Source: Leifsonia sp. ALI-44-B
GTDB lineage: Bacteria; Actinomycetota; Actinomycetes; Actinomycetales; Microbacteriaceae
Direction of reading: 5' to 3'
Assembly (NCBI RefSeq): GCF_001984125.1
Contig: NZ_MTQL01000007.1
Span: 558,001 to 622,000, forward strand
Length of the DNA: 64,000 nucleotides
Below the pieces are notes generated by a model, which worked only from the letters and a program-made list of their open reading frames with translations, did no database searches and was not told the DNA's origin. The position numbers and the translations under genes are program-made. Positions 1-7,786 of this stretch are shown here, in pieces (the first letter of the stretch is position 1; the number at the start of each line of letters is the position of its first letter).

Positions 1-182
1 GTGCCCCGACCCAGATCGGCCGCTACCGTTCGCGCCCTCGCAGGCAGCTCCGGCCTCTTACTGAGGCTCAGAAGAACGATCTGGAGCCCCAGAAAAGTTA
101 CGAATACCGCCAGCTCGACGGCGTGTCGAAATCCTTCGCCGCGCCTCGACAGTCCCGCACCCGCCCGCCTGCCGCACGCCAT
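1..182 (-). CDS. Partial membrane-anchored ORF running off the left edge
   Basis: An open minus-strand frame begins at ATG 182 and reaches position 1 without a stop. It encodes about 60 residues: a basic N-terminus, one hydrophobic stretch (LAVFVTFLGLQIVLLSL) near residues 24-40, then a charged segment. The frame stays open back to a stop at 261-263, so an upstream GTG near 248 is also possible. Third codon positions are only moderately GC-rich. No family is recognised. It is divergent from the bacteriocin gene and could share its control region. It could also be a chance frame. Confidence 0.3.
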   Translation of the reverse strand, partial: MACGRRAGAGLSRRGEGFRHAVELAVFVTFLGLQIVLLSLSKRPELPARARTVAADLGRG

Positions 183-236
183 TCGCCAGGAACCACCGAT
201 ATAGCCAAAAGGATGACGACCCCCGCTCCATTCGAA

Positions 237-267
237 CGTTGTGACCACAACGAGGGCCACCTAGCGT
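237..267 (+). promoter_or_regulatory. Promoter with overlapping 16-bp palindrome before the bacteriocin gene
   Basis: TTGTGA (239-244), a 17-bp spacer and TAGCGT (262-267) make a plausible sigma-70 promoter. A perfect inverted repeat CGTTGTG-AC-CACAACG (237-252) covers the -35 box, as a repressor or activator site would. The half-site CCACAACGAG (245-254) recurs exactly at 314-323, just before the bacteriocin ribosome binding site. The binding regulator is unknown. Confidence 0.5.
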
Positions 268-333
268 CGTGAGCGACTTCTGATATTCCAACATCCGATT
301 CAGGAGTCGTCCACCACAACGAGAGGAGCCCAT

Positions 334-519
334 ATGGGCGCGGTACTGAGATTCATCATCTGGCTGGGAGCGCAGATCGGCCGATTCACGGCACGCACGA
401 TCAACCGGGTCATCGCCTGGGCACGGCGCAACGCGAAAACCGTTCAGCGCTGGATCGAGCGCGGCGTGAACTACGGCACAATCCTCATCTGGATCCTTCA
501 GGCACTGGGAATTCAGTGA
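334..519 (+). CDS. Putative leaderless aureocin A53/lacticin Q-like bacteriocin
   Basis: This gene encodes a 61-residue peptide with 9 Arg/Lys and a single Glu (net charge about +8) and four Trp (positions 10, 29, 40, 53), with no signal peptide and no double-glycine leader. The C-terminal 22 residues align without gaps to my recollection of lacticin Q, matching at Trp40, Gly44, Ile54, Gln56 and the Leu-Gly-Ile end. Leaderless bacteriocins of this type are membrane-active four-helix peptides secreted with their initiator Met. The start is ATG 334 behind GAGAGGAG (321-328). The bPH2 and ABC genes downstream are those found beside such bacteriocins and strongly support the call. Activity is inferred, and an Arg-rich rather than Lys-rich composition is unusual for the family. 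Confidence 0.7.
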   Translation: MGAVLRFIIWLGAQIGRFTARTINRVIAWARRNAKTVQRWIERGVNYGTILIWILQALGIQ

Positions 520-531
520 CCGAAGCGCAAA

Positions 532-564
532 GCGTGCGGCCCATCTTCTACATGGGCCGCACGC
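532..564 (+). terminator. Perfect 13-bp hairpin after the bacteriocin gene
   Basis: GCGTGCGGCCCAT (532-544) pairs perfectly with 552-564 across a 7-nt loop. It starts 12 nt after the bacteriocin stop and ends 25 nt before the next start, with no U-tract. It probably acts as a leaky terminator or mRNA stabiliser that keeps the peptide transcript more abundant than the immunity/transport genes. Confidence 0.6.
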
Positions 565-589
565 GGTGTGCAACTCTAGCCCACTCCAG

Positions 590-1111
590 ATGGATGATTC
601 GATGACGCCTGTGCCCCCTGCTGCCAGGGATCTGCTCGACAAGCACCTTCCTTCGGTTGCCCTTCGCTACCTCACGACCCGCTCGGCGATCGAGCTGGCA
701 GCGGCCCTGCTCATCGGTGTCTCGGCACTCATCGCATTCCTGCCGCCTGCCTGGCTTGCCCCCGCCGTGGGCCTCCTCGCCGCCGCTGCCGCGGGAGGCT
801 TCACCGTCGATTTCCGCGTCATCAACCAGATGCGCATGACCTACACGACCTATAGCGTCTCGGCCGATGTCGTTCTGATCGGCCGCGGGCGCTTCTTCCG
901 GCGAACGACGTTCATCCCGACGGCCCAGATCCTCAATGTCGAGTGCACTCAGGGCCCGCTCCTCCGAGCTTTCGGCCTGATGACTGTCAGATTCGTCAGC
1001 ATCACGGATGTCGAGCGCCTCGGCCCCCTCTCGGCGCAGGACGCCGAAGCAATCCGCCGCTTCGTGTTGGCCTCTCACGCACGTCACGACGGTGCAGGCG
1101 GGACGAGATGA
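590..1111 (+). CDS. bPH2-domain membrane protein, YdbS-like (probable bacteriocin immunity)
   Basis: The product has about 173 residues. Two adjacent hydrophobic segments (AAALLIGVSALIAFL and PAVGLLAAAAAGG) are followed by a bacterial PH-like bPH2 domain with the expected order: YSVSADVVLIGRGRFFRRT, an Ile-Pro-Thr-Ala turn, and GPLLRAFGLMTVRF. Paired short and long bPH2 proteins accompany aureocin A53 and lacticin Q genes and contribute to self-immunity, and the same role is inferred here. The start is uncertain: ATG 590, ATG 602 or GTG 566 (2 nt after the hairpin), none with a good Shine-Dalgarno sequence. The stop overlaps the next start (ATGA). Confidence 0.75.
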   Translation: MDDSMTPVPPAARDLLDKHLPSVALRYLTTRSAIELAAALLIGVSALIAFLPPAWLAPAVGLLAAAAAGGFTVDFRVINQMRMTYTTYSVSADVVLIGRGRFFRRTTFIPTAQILNVECTQGPLLRAFGLMTVRFVSITDVERLGPLSAQDAEAIRRFVLASHARHDGAGGTR

Positions 1112-2571
1112 CCGTGCTCGGGGGAAAGACGCGAATGCCCCTCACCTATGTGGGGGCCGAACTCCTTCGGCACCTGCCCACCATGGGCGGACTCGTCGTG
1201 GGTGGCCTCATCTCCAGCTCTCGCCCGGAATCCTGGCCGGGCACCGCGGTCTGGATCGTCATCGCACCCCTCCTCGCCTTTCGCGTTGCCGAGCCTTTTT
1301 ACCGGCGCCGGACTTTCAGCTTTGCCCTCTCAGATTCTGGAGTCCTCGTCGAATCGGGTTTGTTAGCCGTCCGCCTGCGTGAGCTGCGGTGGTCCTCCGT
1401 CACCGCCATCAACACGCATTCTCCGTGGGCTTTCGCCCAGTTCGGTCTCGTCGAGGTCGATCTCCTCCAAGCCGGCGAGGAGGAAACGCATGTCACGATC
1501 CCTGCGGTCACGACGGAGCAAGCCGATGCGTTCTTCGCTGAGTGGCAGCGGCACCGCGACACGCCAGCGGATCTCACGCCCGAACCCACGACACTGACTT
1601 CCGGCGACACTCTCGTCTATCGAGCGAGCGTCCTCGATCTGGTCATCGCGAGCGCGATTAACGGGCACCTCATCGCGGGCGGCGCAGCCGTTGCCCTCTC
1701 CACCTTCGATGCACTGGATACCGTGGGGCTCGCTCGCGACGCGCTCTCACTAGGGAGGATCGCCTTCGTTTTCGCTATCGCTACGTCGATCGCGCTGATC
1801 GCCGCGGGGGCAGTGCTGACCACCATCATCCGATTCGGCGGTTTCACCGTATGGGCAACACCGGAGGGGGCGACGGTTCTCCGATACGGGCTGTTCTCGC
1901 ACCGAAGCCGTCGCGTCGATGCCGCCGCGATCCTCGGGGTAACGGTGAAGCGAAACCCGATGGAGGTTCTGCTCGGGCGCACCCGGCTGGCGATCGTCAC
2001 CTCTGATTCGTCGCAGCACCTGGGGACGAATCTCCTACTTCCCTCCCTTCCCACAGCCGTGGTCGCACGCGTGCGCGCGACCGCTTTCCCGGGCTTCGAG
2101 GATTCCGAAGGCGCGGGCGCCGGCCGCCAGACGGCAGCGCGCATGGCATCGGTCGCAGCGCTCACGGCCGTCCCTCCCGTCCTCCTCGGTTTCGTCCTGG
2201 TTGGGGCGTACGAGTGGCCGCTCCTTCCCGCACTCGGCGCGGCTGCCGCTCTTGCCGCACTGATCGTCCTCGCGAGCCGCCTCGTCGGTCGGCGCTACAC
2301 CCTGCACCCCGGCCCTCGAACCATCGGGGTGACGACCCGGCACCTCACCACGCGCACGGACACGATCCGTCTCTCGGCGGTGCACGTCGTCGACGACAGG
2401 CGCATCGCGGGCCGCCTCACCCTGTCGCGCATAAACATCTATGCGGGAGGACCCCGCACCTTTCGGCTCCTCGGCTGCGGCGCGGCAGACATCCGAGCGA
2501 TACTCGGCCCGCCTGACGCGCCCGATCACCTTCCGAATGACCCGCCCGCCCAGAAAGGAACCGATCGATGA
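1108..2571 (+). CDS. Large bPH2-domain membrane protein, YdbT-like (probable immunity partner)
   Basis: The product is 487 residues, the long partner of the preceding short bPH2 protein. It shows paired membrane segments near residues 20-55, 170-240 and 350-385, each followed by a bPH2 unit. Examples are FSFALSDSGVLVESGLLAVR, WATPEGATVLRYGLFSHRSR and a last unit beginning YTLHPGPRTIGV. YdbS/YdbT-type pairs are general membrane proteins, but next to leaderless bacteriocins they protect the producer. The start ATG 1108 overlaps the preceding stop, and its stop overlaps the ATPase start, so the set is translationally coupled. The link to immunity rests on context. Confidence 0.75.
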   Translation: MTVLGGKTRMPLTYVGAELLRHLPTMGGLVVGGLISSSRPESWPGTAVWIVIAPLLAFRVAEPFYRRRTFSFALSDSGVLVESGLLAVRLRELRWSSVTAINTHSPWAFAQFGLVEVDLLQAGEEETHVTIPAVTTEQADAFFAEWQRHRDTPADLTPEPTTLTSGDTLVYRASVLDLVIASAINGHLIAGGAAVALSTFDALDTVGLARDALSLGRIAFVFAIATSIALIAAGAVLTTIIRFGGFTVWATPEGATVLRYGLFSHRSRRVDAAAILGVTVKRNPMEVLLGRTRLAIVTSDSSQHLGTNLLLPSLPTAVVARVRATAFPGFEDSEGAGAGRQTAARMASVAALTAVPPVLLGFVLVGAYEWPLLPALGAAAALAALIVLASRLVGRRYTLHPGPRTIGVTTRHLTTRTDTIRLSAVHVVDDRRIAGRLTLSRINIYAGGPRTFRLLGCGAADIRAILGPPDAPDHLPNDPPAQKGTDR

Positions 2572-3467
2572 TCGAGGTGAAAGACGTCTCGAAGACCTAC
2601 GGTGGACGACAAGTTCTCGACGCCGTCTCGCTGGAGGCTCCCGACGGCTGCGTGACGGGTCTCGTCGGGCCGAATGGTGCCGGCAAATCGACCCTCTTGA
2701 AGGCCATCGCGGGGGTGTCGATTCCCGACGCGGGCAGTGTGCTCATCGACGGGATGTCGCGCGCGTCCTCCCCGCGTCCGCCACGGCAACTCGGCGCATT
2801 TCTCTCGGCCGAGGCCATACCGCCTCATCTCACGGGGCGAGCCTTCCTCCGGTTCGTTTGCGATCTTGCACACGTCCCGGCCGAGCGTGCGCAGGCGCTG
2901 CTCCAGGTCGTCGATCTGTTGCCCGCCCAGAACCGCCGCGTGCGCACCTATTCGCTCGGCATGAGGCAACGGCTCGGCATAGCGGCGGCCCTCGTCGCCG
3001 ACCCGCGCAACCTCATCCTGGACGAGCCCATCAACGGTCTCGATCCCGAGGCGATCCAGTGGCTGCGGCAATTCCTCGTCGACGAGGCGAGACGGGGGCG
3101 GGCCATCCTTCTGTCGTCGCACCACATGGCCGAGCTCGCACTCGTCGCCGACCGCATAGCCGTGCTGCAAGACGGGTCGATCGTTCGCCATGGGTCGACG
3201 TCTTCCTTTGTCACGGCGACGCAACTCGATGTCTACATCGAGTCCGACCAACTCGCGGGCGCTCTGTCAGCTCTCGAGCGCGCCGGCCACGCCATCGTGG
3301 CGCAGGGAAGGGGTGCGGTCGTGCGCGGCGCCCGTCCCGACGAGGTCGGGCGCATCGTCTTCGGCGCGGGGATCGGCCTCAGCCACCTGTCGGCGCTGTC
3401 GAAGACGCTCGAGCAGACCTACTTCGAAACCCTCTCGACCCGCGACCCATCGAACGGACCATCGTGA
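2568..3467 (+). CDS. ABC transporter ATP-binding protein of the bacteriocin locus
   Basis: The product is 299 residues and is a stand-alone nucleotide-binding domain. It has Walker A GPNGAGKST near residue 40, signature YSLGMRQRL, Walker B LILDEP and an H-loop in LLSSHHMAEL. About 80 C-terminal residues follow the core, as in CcmA/BcrA-type drug and bacteriocin exporters. It should power the permease encoded next and export the peptide or expel it from the membrane as immunity. The start ATG 2568 follows AGAAAGGA and overlaps the preceding stop. Confidence 0.85.
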   Translation: MIEVKDVSKTYGGRQVLDAVSLEAPDGCVTGLVGPNGAGKSTLLKAIAGVSIPDAGSVLIDGMSRASSPRPPRQLGAFLSAEAIPPHLTGRAFLRFVCDLAHVPAERAQALLQVVDLLPAQNRRVRTYSLGMRQRLGIAAALVADPRNLILDEPINGLDPEAIQWLRQFLVDEARRGRAILLSSHHMAELALVADRIAVLQDGSIVRHGSTSSFVTATQLDVYIESDQLAGALSALERAGHAIVAQGRGAVVRGARPDEVGRIVFGAGIGLSHLSALSKTLEQTYFETLSTRDPSNGPS

Positions 3468-4285
3468 CAGCCCTCGCGCCCGACTCCTCGCCACTCGCCG
3501 AGAACACCGATGCTCAAACATTCGGTCACATTCTTGCCGCCGAACTGCGGCGAGCGCTGCGGGCCGGTGGTCATCGCGCCGCTGTGATCAGCGCGTGCCT
3601 CCTGGGCTTGACCGGGGCCGGGGTGAGTCTCCTGATTCTGACGGCGCTCGGGCCTCAGGTGACGCGCGACCTCGGTCACACGCTGCCGGCCGAGGTGGGG
3701 GCATCGTTTGCCGCCGTGGCCTTCGCGATCGCGATATCGGTCTCGGTTGCTCGGGAGAACACGTCCGGACTCGTCGCGACGGCGCTGGTCCTCGTGCCCC
3801 GGCGCGGTCGTCTGTTCGGGGCCCGCTGGCTGGCGATCGCGATCATCGGAGCTCTCTCCGCCGCGGCCAGCTCGACGACAGGTTACCTGCTCTCCGGCCT
3901 GGTTCTCGGGATGCAGCCACACTCTGGCCTGATTGCCGCGATCGGTGTCGTCACCTCGACGCTCGCTGCGGCATCCGTGATTTCGCTCGTCTTCTTCGGC
4001 GCGTCGCTGGCGAAAAATGTCGCCGCATCGAGCCTGGTGACGGTCGCGGTACTCGTCGGGGCGCCGCTCGTCCTCGGCATCGCTCAAGGGATTCCCGGCC
4101 TGAACGCGGTAGCCGGTGGCCTCAACGCCATCCTGCCGACCACGCTCTACTCCGCCGCGACCACGATCACCGCCGCTGCGCCATTTGTGCTCGGCCCGCT
4201 CGCGCTGGCGCAACTCGGTTTGGCGACCTGGGCCGCCCTCGCAGGTCTGGCGAGTTGGGTGCGTTTCAGTAGGTCAGACGTCTAG
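3464..4285 (+). CDS. ABC transporter permease of the bacteriocin locus
   Basis: The product is 273 residues with about six hydrophobic segments and no signal peptide. The first segment follows a 35-residue hydrophilic N-terminus, and the layout resembles ABC-2/BcrB-like permeases. The start is GTG 3464, whose last two bases begin the stop of the ATPase gene (GTGA), so the two are coupled. It forms the membrane half of the two-gene transporter that closes the locus. The stop at 4283-4285 abuts the stop of a minus-strand gene. The family assignment rests on topology and context. Confidence 0.7.
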   Translation: MTALAPDSSPLAENTDAQTFGHILAAELRRALRAGGHRAAVISACLLGLTGAGVSLLILTALGPQVTRDLGHTLPAEVGASFAAVAFAIAISVSVARENTSGLVATALVLVPRRGRLFGARWLAIAIIGALSAAASSTTGYLLSGLVLGMQPHSGLIAAIGVVTSTLAAASVISLVFFGASLAKNVAASSLVTVAVLVGAPLVLGIAQGIPGLNAVAGGLNAILPTTLYSAATTITAAAPFVLGPLALAQLGLATWAALAGLASWVRFSRSDV

Positions 4286-4516
4286 TCACTCGACGCGGTC
4301 GCGTCCACTGCGGCGCACGACGGAGCTTGCAATCGCGTGGGTGGCTACGGCCGCCGCGACGCCGCTGACCACGGCGATCAGGATGCGGATGATGAAGTGC
4401 AGATCGGTCCAGGCGGCCAACGCGATGCTGGCACCGGTTATGACGACAAAGAGCGCTATCGTCCCGAGGCGATCAGGGAGAGATTTCTGCTTTTCGTGCA
4501 TACGCAACTCTAACAT
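4286..4516 (-). CDS. Small two-helix membrane protein, unknown function
   Basis: This gene encodes 76 residues, or 71 if translation starts at the internal Met at 4501. There are two clear membrane helices (TIALFVVITGASIALAAW and IIRILIAVVSGVAAAVATHA) and a basic tail ending SGRDRVE. No family is recognised. It is tail-to-tail with the bacteriocin permease and head-to-head with a TetR regulator, with a palindromic operator between them, so it may be that regulator's target. Confidence 0.6.
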   Translation of the reverse strand: MLELRMHEKQKSLPDRLGTIALFVVITGASIALAAWTDLHFIIRILIAVVSGVAAAVATHAIASSVVRRSGRDRVE

Positions 4517-4593
4517 TTCGGTACTGTGCGTTCCGGAATTCGGACGCTCGCGAAGTGGCGGGGCCGTTAACTGGCCTCACCGTCGTCTCCCGT

Positions 4594-4624
4594 GTTAGTA
4601 GCGCTAACCCGCGTGCGTTAGCGT
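4594..4624 (+). promoter_or_regulatory. TetR operator overlapping a leaderless -10 box
   Basis: GTTAG and CTAAC arms flank five bases at 4594-4608. CGCTAAC (4602-4608) and GTTAGCG (4617-4623) form a second perfect repeat with 8-nt spacing. TAGCGT (4619-4624) stands 6 nt before GTG 4631, so repressor binding would block a leaderless tetR transcript and probably the divergent gene. Confidence 0.5.
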
Positions 4625-4630
4625 TTGAGG

Positions 4631-5479
4631 GTGGCGACGCGCGAACAGATCATCCGGGCAACGGCCGAGCTCTTGGCGGCGTCAGAGACGGGGGATGTCT
4701 CGACCCGCGAGATCTGCGAGCGCGCCGGCATCCAGGCGCCGACGCTCTATAGGCAGTTCGGCGATAAGGATCGGCTCATCGCGACGGTGGTCGACGAGGC
4801 GTTCTCGCGACACCTCGACCCCAAGCGCGTGCCAGCGCCGGACGCCGACCCTGTGCAGATCGTGCGCGACGACTGGGATGCGCACACCGCCTGGGCCCTC
4901 GAACATCCCGTGTTCTACCGCCTCATTTTCTCGCCGTTCGTGTCGGGCAGCCGGGCAGCGGCCGACGCGCACGCGTTCCTGCAGCGCGACCTCGAACGAG
5001 CTGCGGCCGTGGGCCTCCTGACAGCGTCGGCCTCGGTCGCCGCGCAGATGATCCTCTCGGCCAACGTCGGGGCCTGCCTCATGATCATCAACCGGAGCGC
5101 CGAGTTCGACGACCCGTCACTCTCCGGCCGACTGCGCGACGCCATCCACGCCCAGGTCTTCGGCGATTCGGTCTTCACCACACCGACGGGCGCCAACGCC
5201 GCGCGCACGGCCGCCGACACCGAGGCTCGACTCGCGGCCGTCGCCTCCACCCTGGCGGCACTCCTGCACGACAGCTCCCCCGCGGCCGAAGACCTCACGC
5301 CCGCCCTGTTCGCGACCCCGACCGACACAGACGACCCCACCGCCCGGCGAGCTCGCACGGGCTCGATCACGGCGGCGGGCACCGGAACGGGAAGGATCCT
5401 CAGCACCAACGAGCGCGCGCTCCTCCTCGACTGGCTCGAACGCCTCTCCTCGGCCGCGCCCGCCGACAAAAGCGCCTGA
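4631..5479 (+). CDS. TetR-family regulator with long C-terminal extension
   Basis: The product is 282 residues. The N-terminal helix-turn-helix reads STREICERAGIQAPTLYRQFGDKDRL, typical of TetR. The middle (DDWDAHTAWALEHPVFYRLIF...) fits a WHG-type ligand-binding domain. About 80 extra C-terminal residues rich in Ala, Thr and Asp make it longer than the usual ~200. GTG 4631 is chosen because a TAGCGT -10 box lies 6 nt upstream; TTG 4625 is in frame too. It is divergent from the small membrane protein, its likely target. Confidence 0.8.
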   Translation: MATREQIIRATAELLAASETGDVSTREICERAGIQAPTLYRQFGDKDRLIATVVDEAFSRHLDPKRVPAPDADPVQIVRDDWDAHTAWALEHPVFYRLIFSPFVSGSRAAADAHAFLQRDLERAAAVGLLTASASVAAQMILSANVGACLMIINRSAEFDDPSLSGRLRDAIHAQVFGDSVFTTPTGANAARTAADTEARLAAVASTLAALLHDSSPAAEDLTPALFATPTDTDDPTARRARTGSITAAGTGTGRILSTNERALLLDWLERLSSAAPADKSA

Positions 5480-5485
5480 CCGAGC

Positions 5486-6214
5486 TCACCCTTCGGCGAT
5501 GAACTCCTCGAGCGTGGCCGAGAGGAGTTCGAACGACCAGCGGTAGGCAGCCTCGGGTTCGCGGCGGCCCAGGGCGGCGGCGAGCTCGTTGTGGCGGTGC
5601 GCCGACGGCGACGTGTATTCCGTGATCGTGCCGCGACGTTCGCGCGGGCGCGTGCGCAGGAGCGCCTCGACCGTGCCCGAGAAGTGGCCCATGACGGCGT
5701 TGCCCGACCCCCGCAAGATCAGCGAGTGAAACGCGATATCGGCCTGCAGGAAGCGGCGTTCGTCGCCCGCGGCGTTGGCGTCGACCATGGTGTCGGCGGC
5801 GGCCACGATGGCGGATGCCTCAGCATCCGTGATGCGGGCCGCGCACAGCCGCGCGGCCACCGGTTCGATACCCAGCCGCAGCTCGAGCAGTTCGCGCTGC
5901 TGCACGAAGTATTCGCGCCCGCGTCCGCGCCACGAAATGATCTGGGGGTCCATCAGGTTCCAGGCGTGGCGGGGCTGAACGAGGGTGCCGACGCGCTGCC
6001 GGGGCTCGACCATCCCGAGCGATTGGAGCACACGCAGGGCTTCGCGCAGCACCGAACGGGAGACGCCGAAACGGGCCGTCAGTTCGTCTTGGTTGAGCAC
6101 CGAGCCGATGGGATAGATGCCGTCGACGATGTCTTCGCCCACGGCCGCGAGCACCTGCGCGTGCAGGCCGCGCTCGGTGGGGGCCGCGCCGCCCGTGTTC
6201 AGTGCCATCGCCAT
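5486..6214 (-). CDS. GntR/FadR-type regulator of the gluconate genes
   Basis: The product is 242 residues: a GntR winged helix near residues 20-85 (LNQDELTARFGVSRSVLREALRVL) followed by an FCD effector domain with metal/ligand residues in ADIAFHSLIL and SAHRHNELAAAL. It is divergent from a gluconate permease and kinase, so it most likely represses them until gluconate or a derivative is present. ATG 6214 or ATG 6208 may be used; AAAGGA is better spaced for 6208. Its end is separated by only 6 nt from the convergent tetR gene. Confidence 0.85.
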   Translation of the reverse strand: MAMALNTGGAAPTERGLHAQVLAAVGEDIVDGIYPIGSVLNQDELTARFGVSRSVLREALRVLQSLGMVEPRQRVGTLVQPRHAWNLMDPQIISWRGRGREYFVQQRELLELRLGIEPVAARLCAARITDAEASAIVAAADTMVDANAAGDERRFLQADIAFHSLILRGSGNAVMGHFSGTVEALLRTRPRERRGTITEYTSPSAHRHNELAAALGRREPEAAYRWSFELLSATLEEFIAEG

Positions 6215-6245
6215 TCCTTTGCCGTCGGCCGATCGGGCGCGCGTC

Positions 6246-6295
6246 TTGACGCACCGCGTTCGGCGTGTAACACTTCCTGAGTCTGATTAATCAGA
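6246..6295 (+). promoter_or_regulatory. gntP promoter with 14-bp GntR operator
   Basis: TTGACG (6246-6251) and TAACAC (6268-6273) are separated by 16 bp. The perfect palindrome TCTGATTAATCAGA (6282-6295) lies at the expected transcription start, where a FadR-family repressor would block initiation. It lies between gntR and gntP and could control both. Confidence 0.55.
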
Positions 6296-6401
6296 TAAAT
6301 AGGATCAACCTTTTCAGTTTCTACTATGCCCGACCTCGGTCGACATGTGAGACTGCCCTGACAATGGGGTCGCATCGAAGCGTCCCCGCGGGAGGACGAA
6401 G

Positions 6402-7784
6402 ATGTACCCCTTCATTGCACCGATGGCCGACGACGCCATCCAGCCGGCCAGCAGTGAACCGCAGCTCATCATTGCGGCGCTCGTCGGCATTGCCATCATC
6501 ATCACGCTGATCACCTGGTTGAAGGTGCATCCGTTCTTCGCCCTCACCGTGGGCGCCGTGGGCGTGGGCATCGGGGCGGGTCTCGCCCCGGGCGTGGCCG
6601 TCACCAGCTACACCACGGGCTTTGGCTCGACCATGGGCGGCGTCGGCGTGCTCATCGGCCTCGGCGCCATGTTCGGCAAGCTGCTCGCCGACTCGGGCGG
6701 AGCCGACCGCATCGTCGACACCCTGATCAAACGCGCCGGCCCCAAGTCGCTGCCGTGGATCATGGGCCTCATCGGCGCCCTCGTCGGCCTGCCGATGTTC
6801 TTCGAGGTGGGCCTCGTGCTCCTCATCCCCATCGTCATCCTGGTGGCCCGCCGCAGCGGCATCTCGCTCATCAAGGTGGCCATCCCCGCGCTGGCCGGCC
6901 TCTCGGTCATGCACGGCCTCGTTCCCCCGCACCCCGGACCCCTCGTGGCCGTCTCGACGCTCGGCGCCGACCTCGGCCTGACGCTCGCCTTCGGCATCCT
7001 CGTCGCCATCCCCACCGTCATCATCGCCGGCCCCGTCTTCGGAAACATCGCCGCCCGCTGGGTGGACGTGCCCGTGCCCGACCTGTTCGTCGCCGCGAAG
7101 GATGAGGACGAGAAGCGCCGTCGCCCGAGCTTCGCCGTGGCCGTCGGCGGAATCCTGCTGCCCGTCGTGCTCATGCTCGCGCGCAGCATCGCCGACTCCG
7201 TCGCCCCCGGAGACGAGGGCTCGTTCAAGGCATTCCTCGACTTCCTCGGCACCCCGATGGTCGCCCTGTCGATCGCGCTCGTCTACGCCATGATCTTCTT
7301 CGGCCGCAGCATGGGCCGCGCGGGCGTGCAGAAGTCGATGGCCTCCTCGCTTCCGGATGTCGCGGGCATCCTGCTCATCGTGGGTGCGGGTGGTGGTTTC
7401 AAGCAGGTCTTGATCGACACCGGCATCGGAACCGTCATCGCCAACGCCATCAACGACACGGGCATCTCGGTCGTGCTGCTGGCCTGGGTGGTCGCGGCCC
7501 TCATCCGTGTGGCCACCGGTTCGGCCACCGTCGCGACCGTGACCGCCGCCGGCATCCTGGCCCCCGTCGCCGCCAACCTGCAGGGCGCCGAGGTGTCGCT
7601 GCTTGTGCTCGCGATCGGCGCCGGATCGCTGTTCCTGTCGCACGTCAACGATGCGGGCTTCTGGCTGGTCAAGGAATACTTGGGCACGACCGTCGGTCAG
7701 AACCTGAAGACCTGGACCGTGATGGAGTGCATCATCTCGGTCGTCGGCCTGGGCGGCGTGCTCATCCTCGACATCTTCGTCTAG
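6402..7784 (+). CDS. gntP: Gluconate:H+ symporter, GntP family
   Basis: The product is 460 residues, close to the family length of ~450, and is hydrophobic throughout with 12-14 predicted membrane helices. GntP-type features include VGIGAGLAPG, the PPHPGPLVAVSTLGADLG loop and LSHVNDAGFWLVKEY near the C-terminus. It imports gluconate, which the adjacent kinase phosphorylates. GGGAGGA precedes ATG 6402; Met at 6423 is an alternative start. The order gntR-gntP-gntK supports gluconate over related sugar acids. Confidence 0.9.
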   Translation: MYPFIAPMADDAIQPASSEPQLIIAALVGIAIIITLITWLKVHPFFALTVGAVGVGIGAGLAPGVAVTSYTTGFGSTMGGVGVLIGLGAMFGKLLADSGGADRIVDTLIKRAGPKSLPWIMGLIGALVGLPMFFEVGLVLLIPIVILVARRSGISLIKVAIPALAGLSVMHGLVPPHPGPLVAVSTLGADLGLTLAFGILVAIPTVIIAGPVFGNIAARWVDVPVPDLFVAAKDEDEKRRRPSFAVAVGGILLPVVLMLARSIADSVAPGDEGSFKAFLDFLGTPMVALSIALVYAMIFFGRSMGRAGVQKSMASSLPDVAGILLIVGAGGGFKQVLIDTGIGTVIANAINDTGISVVLLAWVVAALIRVATGSATVATVTAAGILAPVAANLQGAEVSLLVLAIGAGSLFLSHVNDAGFWLVKEYLGTTVGQNLKTWTVMECIISVVGLGGVLILDIFV

Positions 7785-7786
7785 CC

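Noticed and set aside
58-642. A 194-codon minus-strand frame over the bacteriocin gene
   Set aside because: No recognisable domain and poor codon pattern; the plus-strand peptide has a ribosome site, promoter and matching downstream genes.
6324-7643. A 439-codon minus-strand frame opposite gntP
   Set aside because: The translation is an Asp/His/Gly/Arg-rich sequence with no fold signature; gntP on the plus strand is unmistakable.
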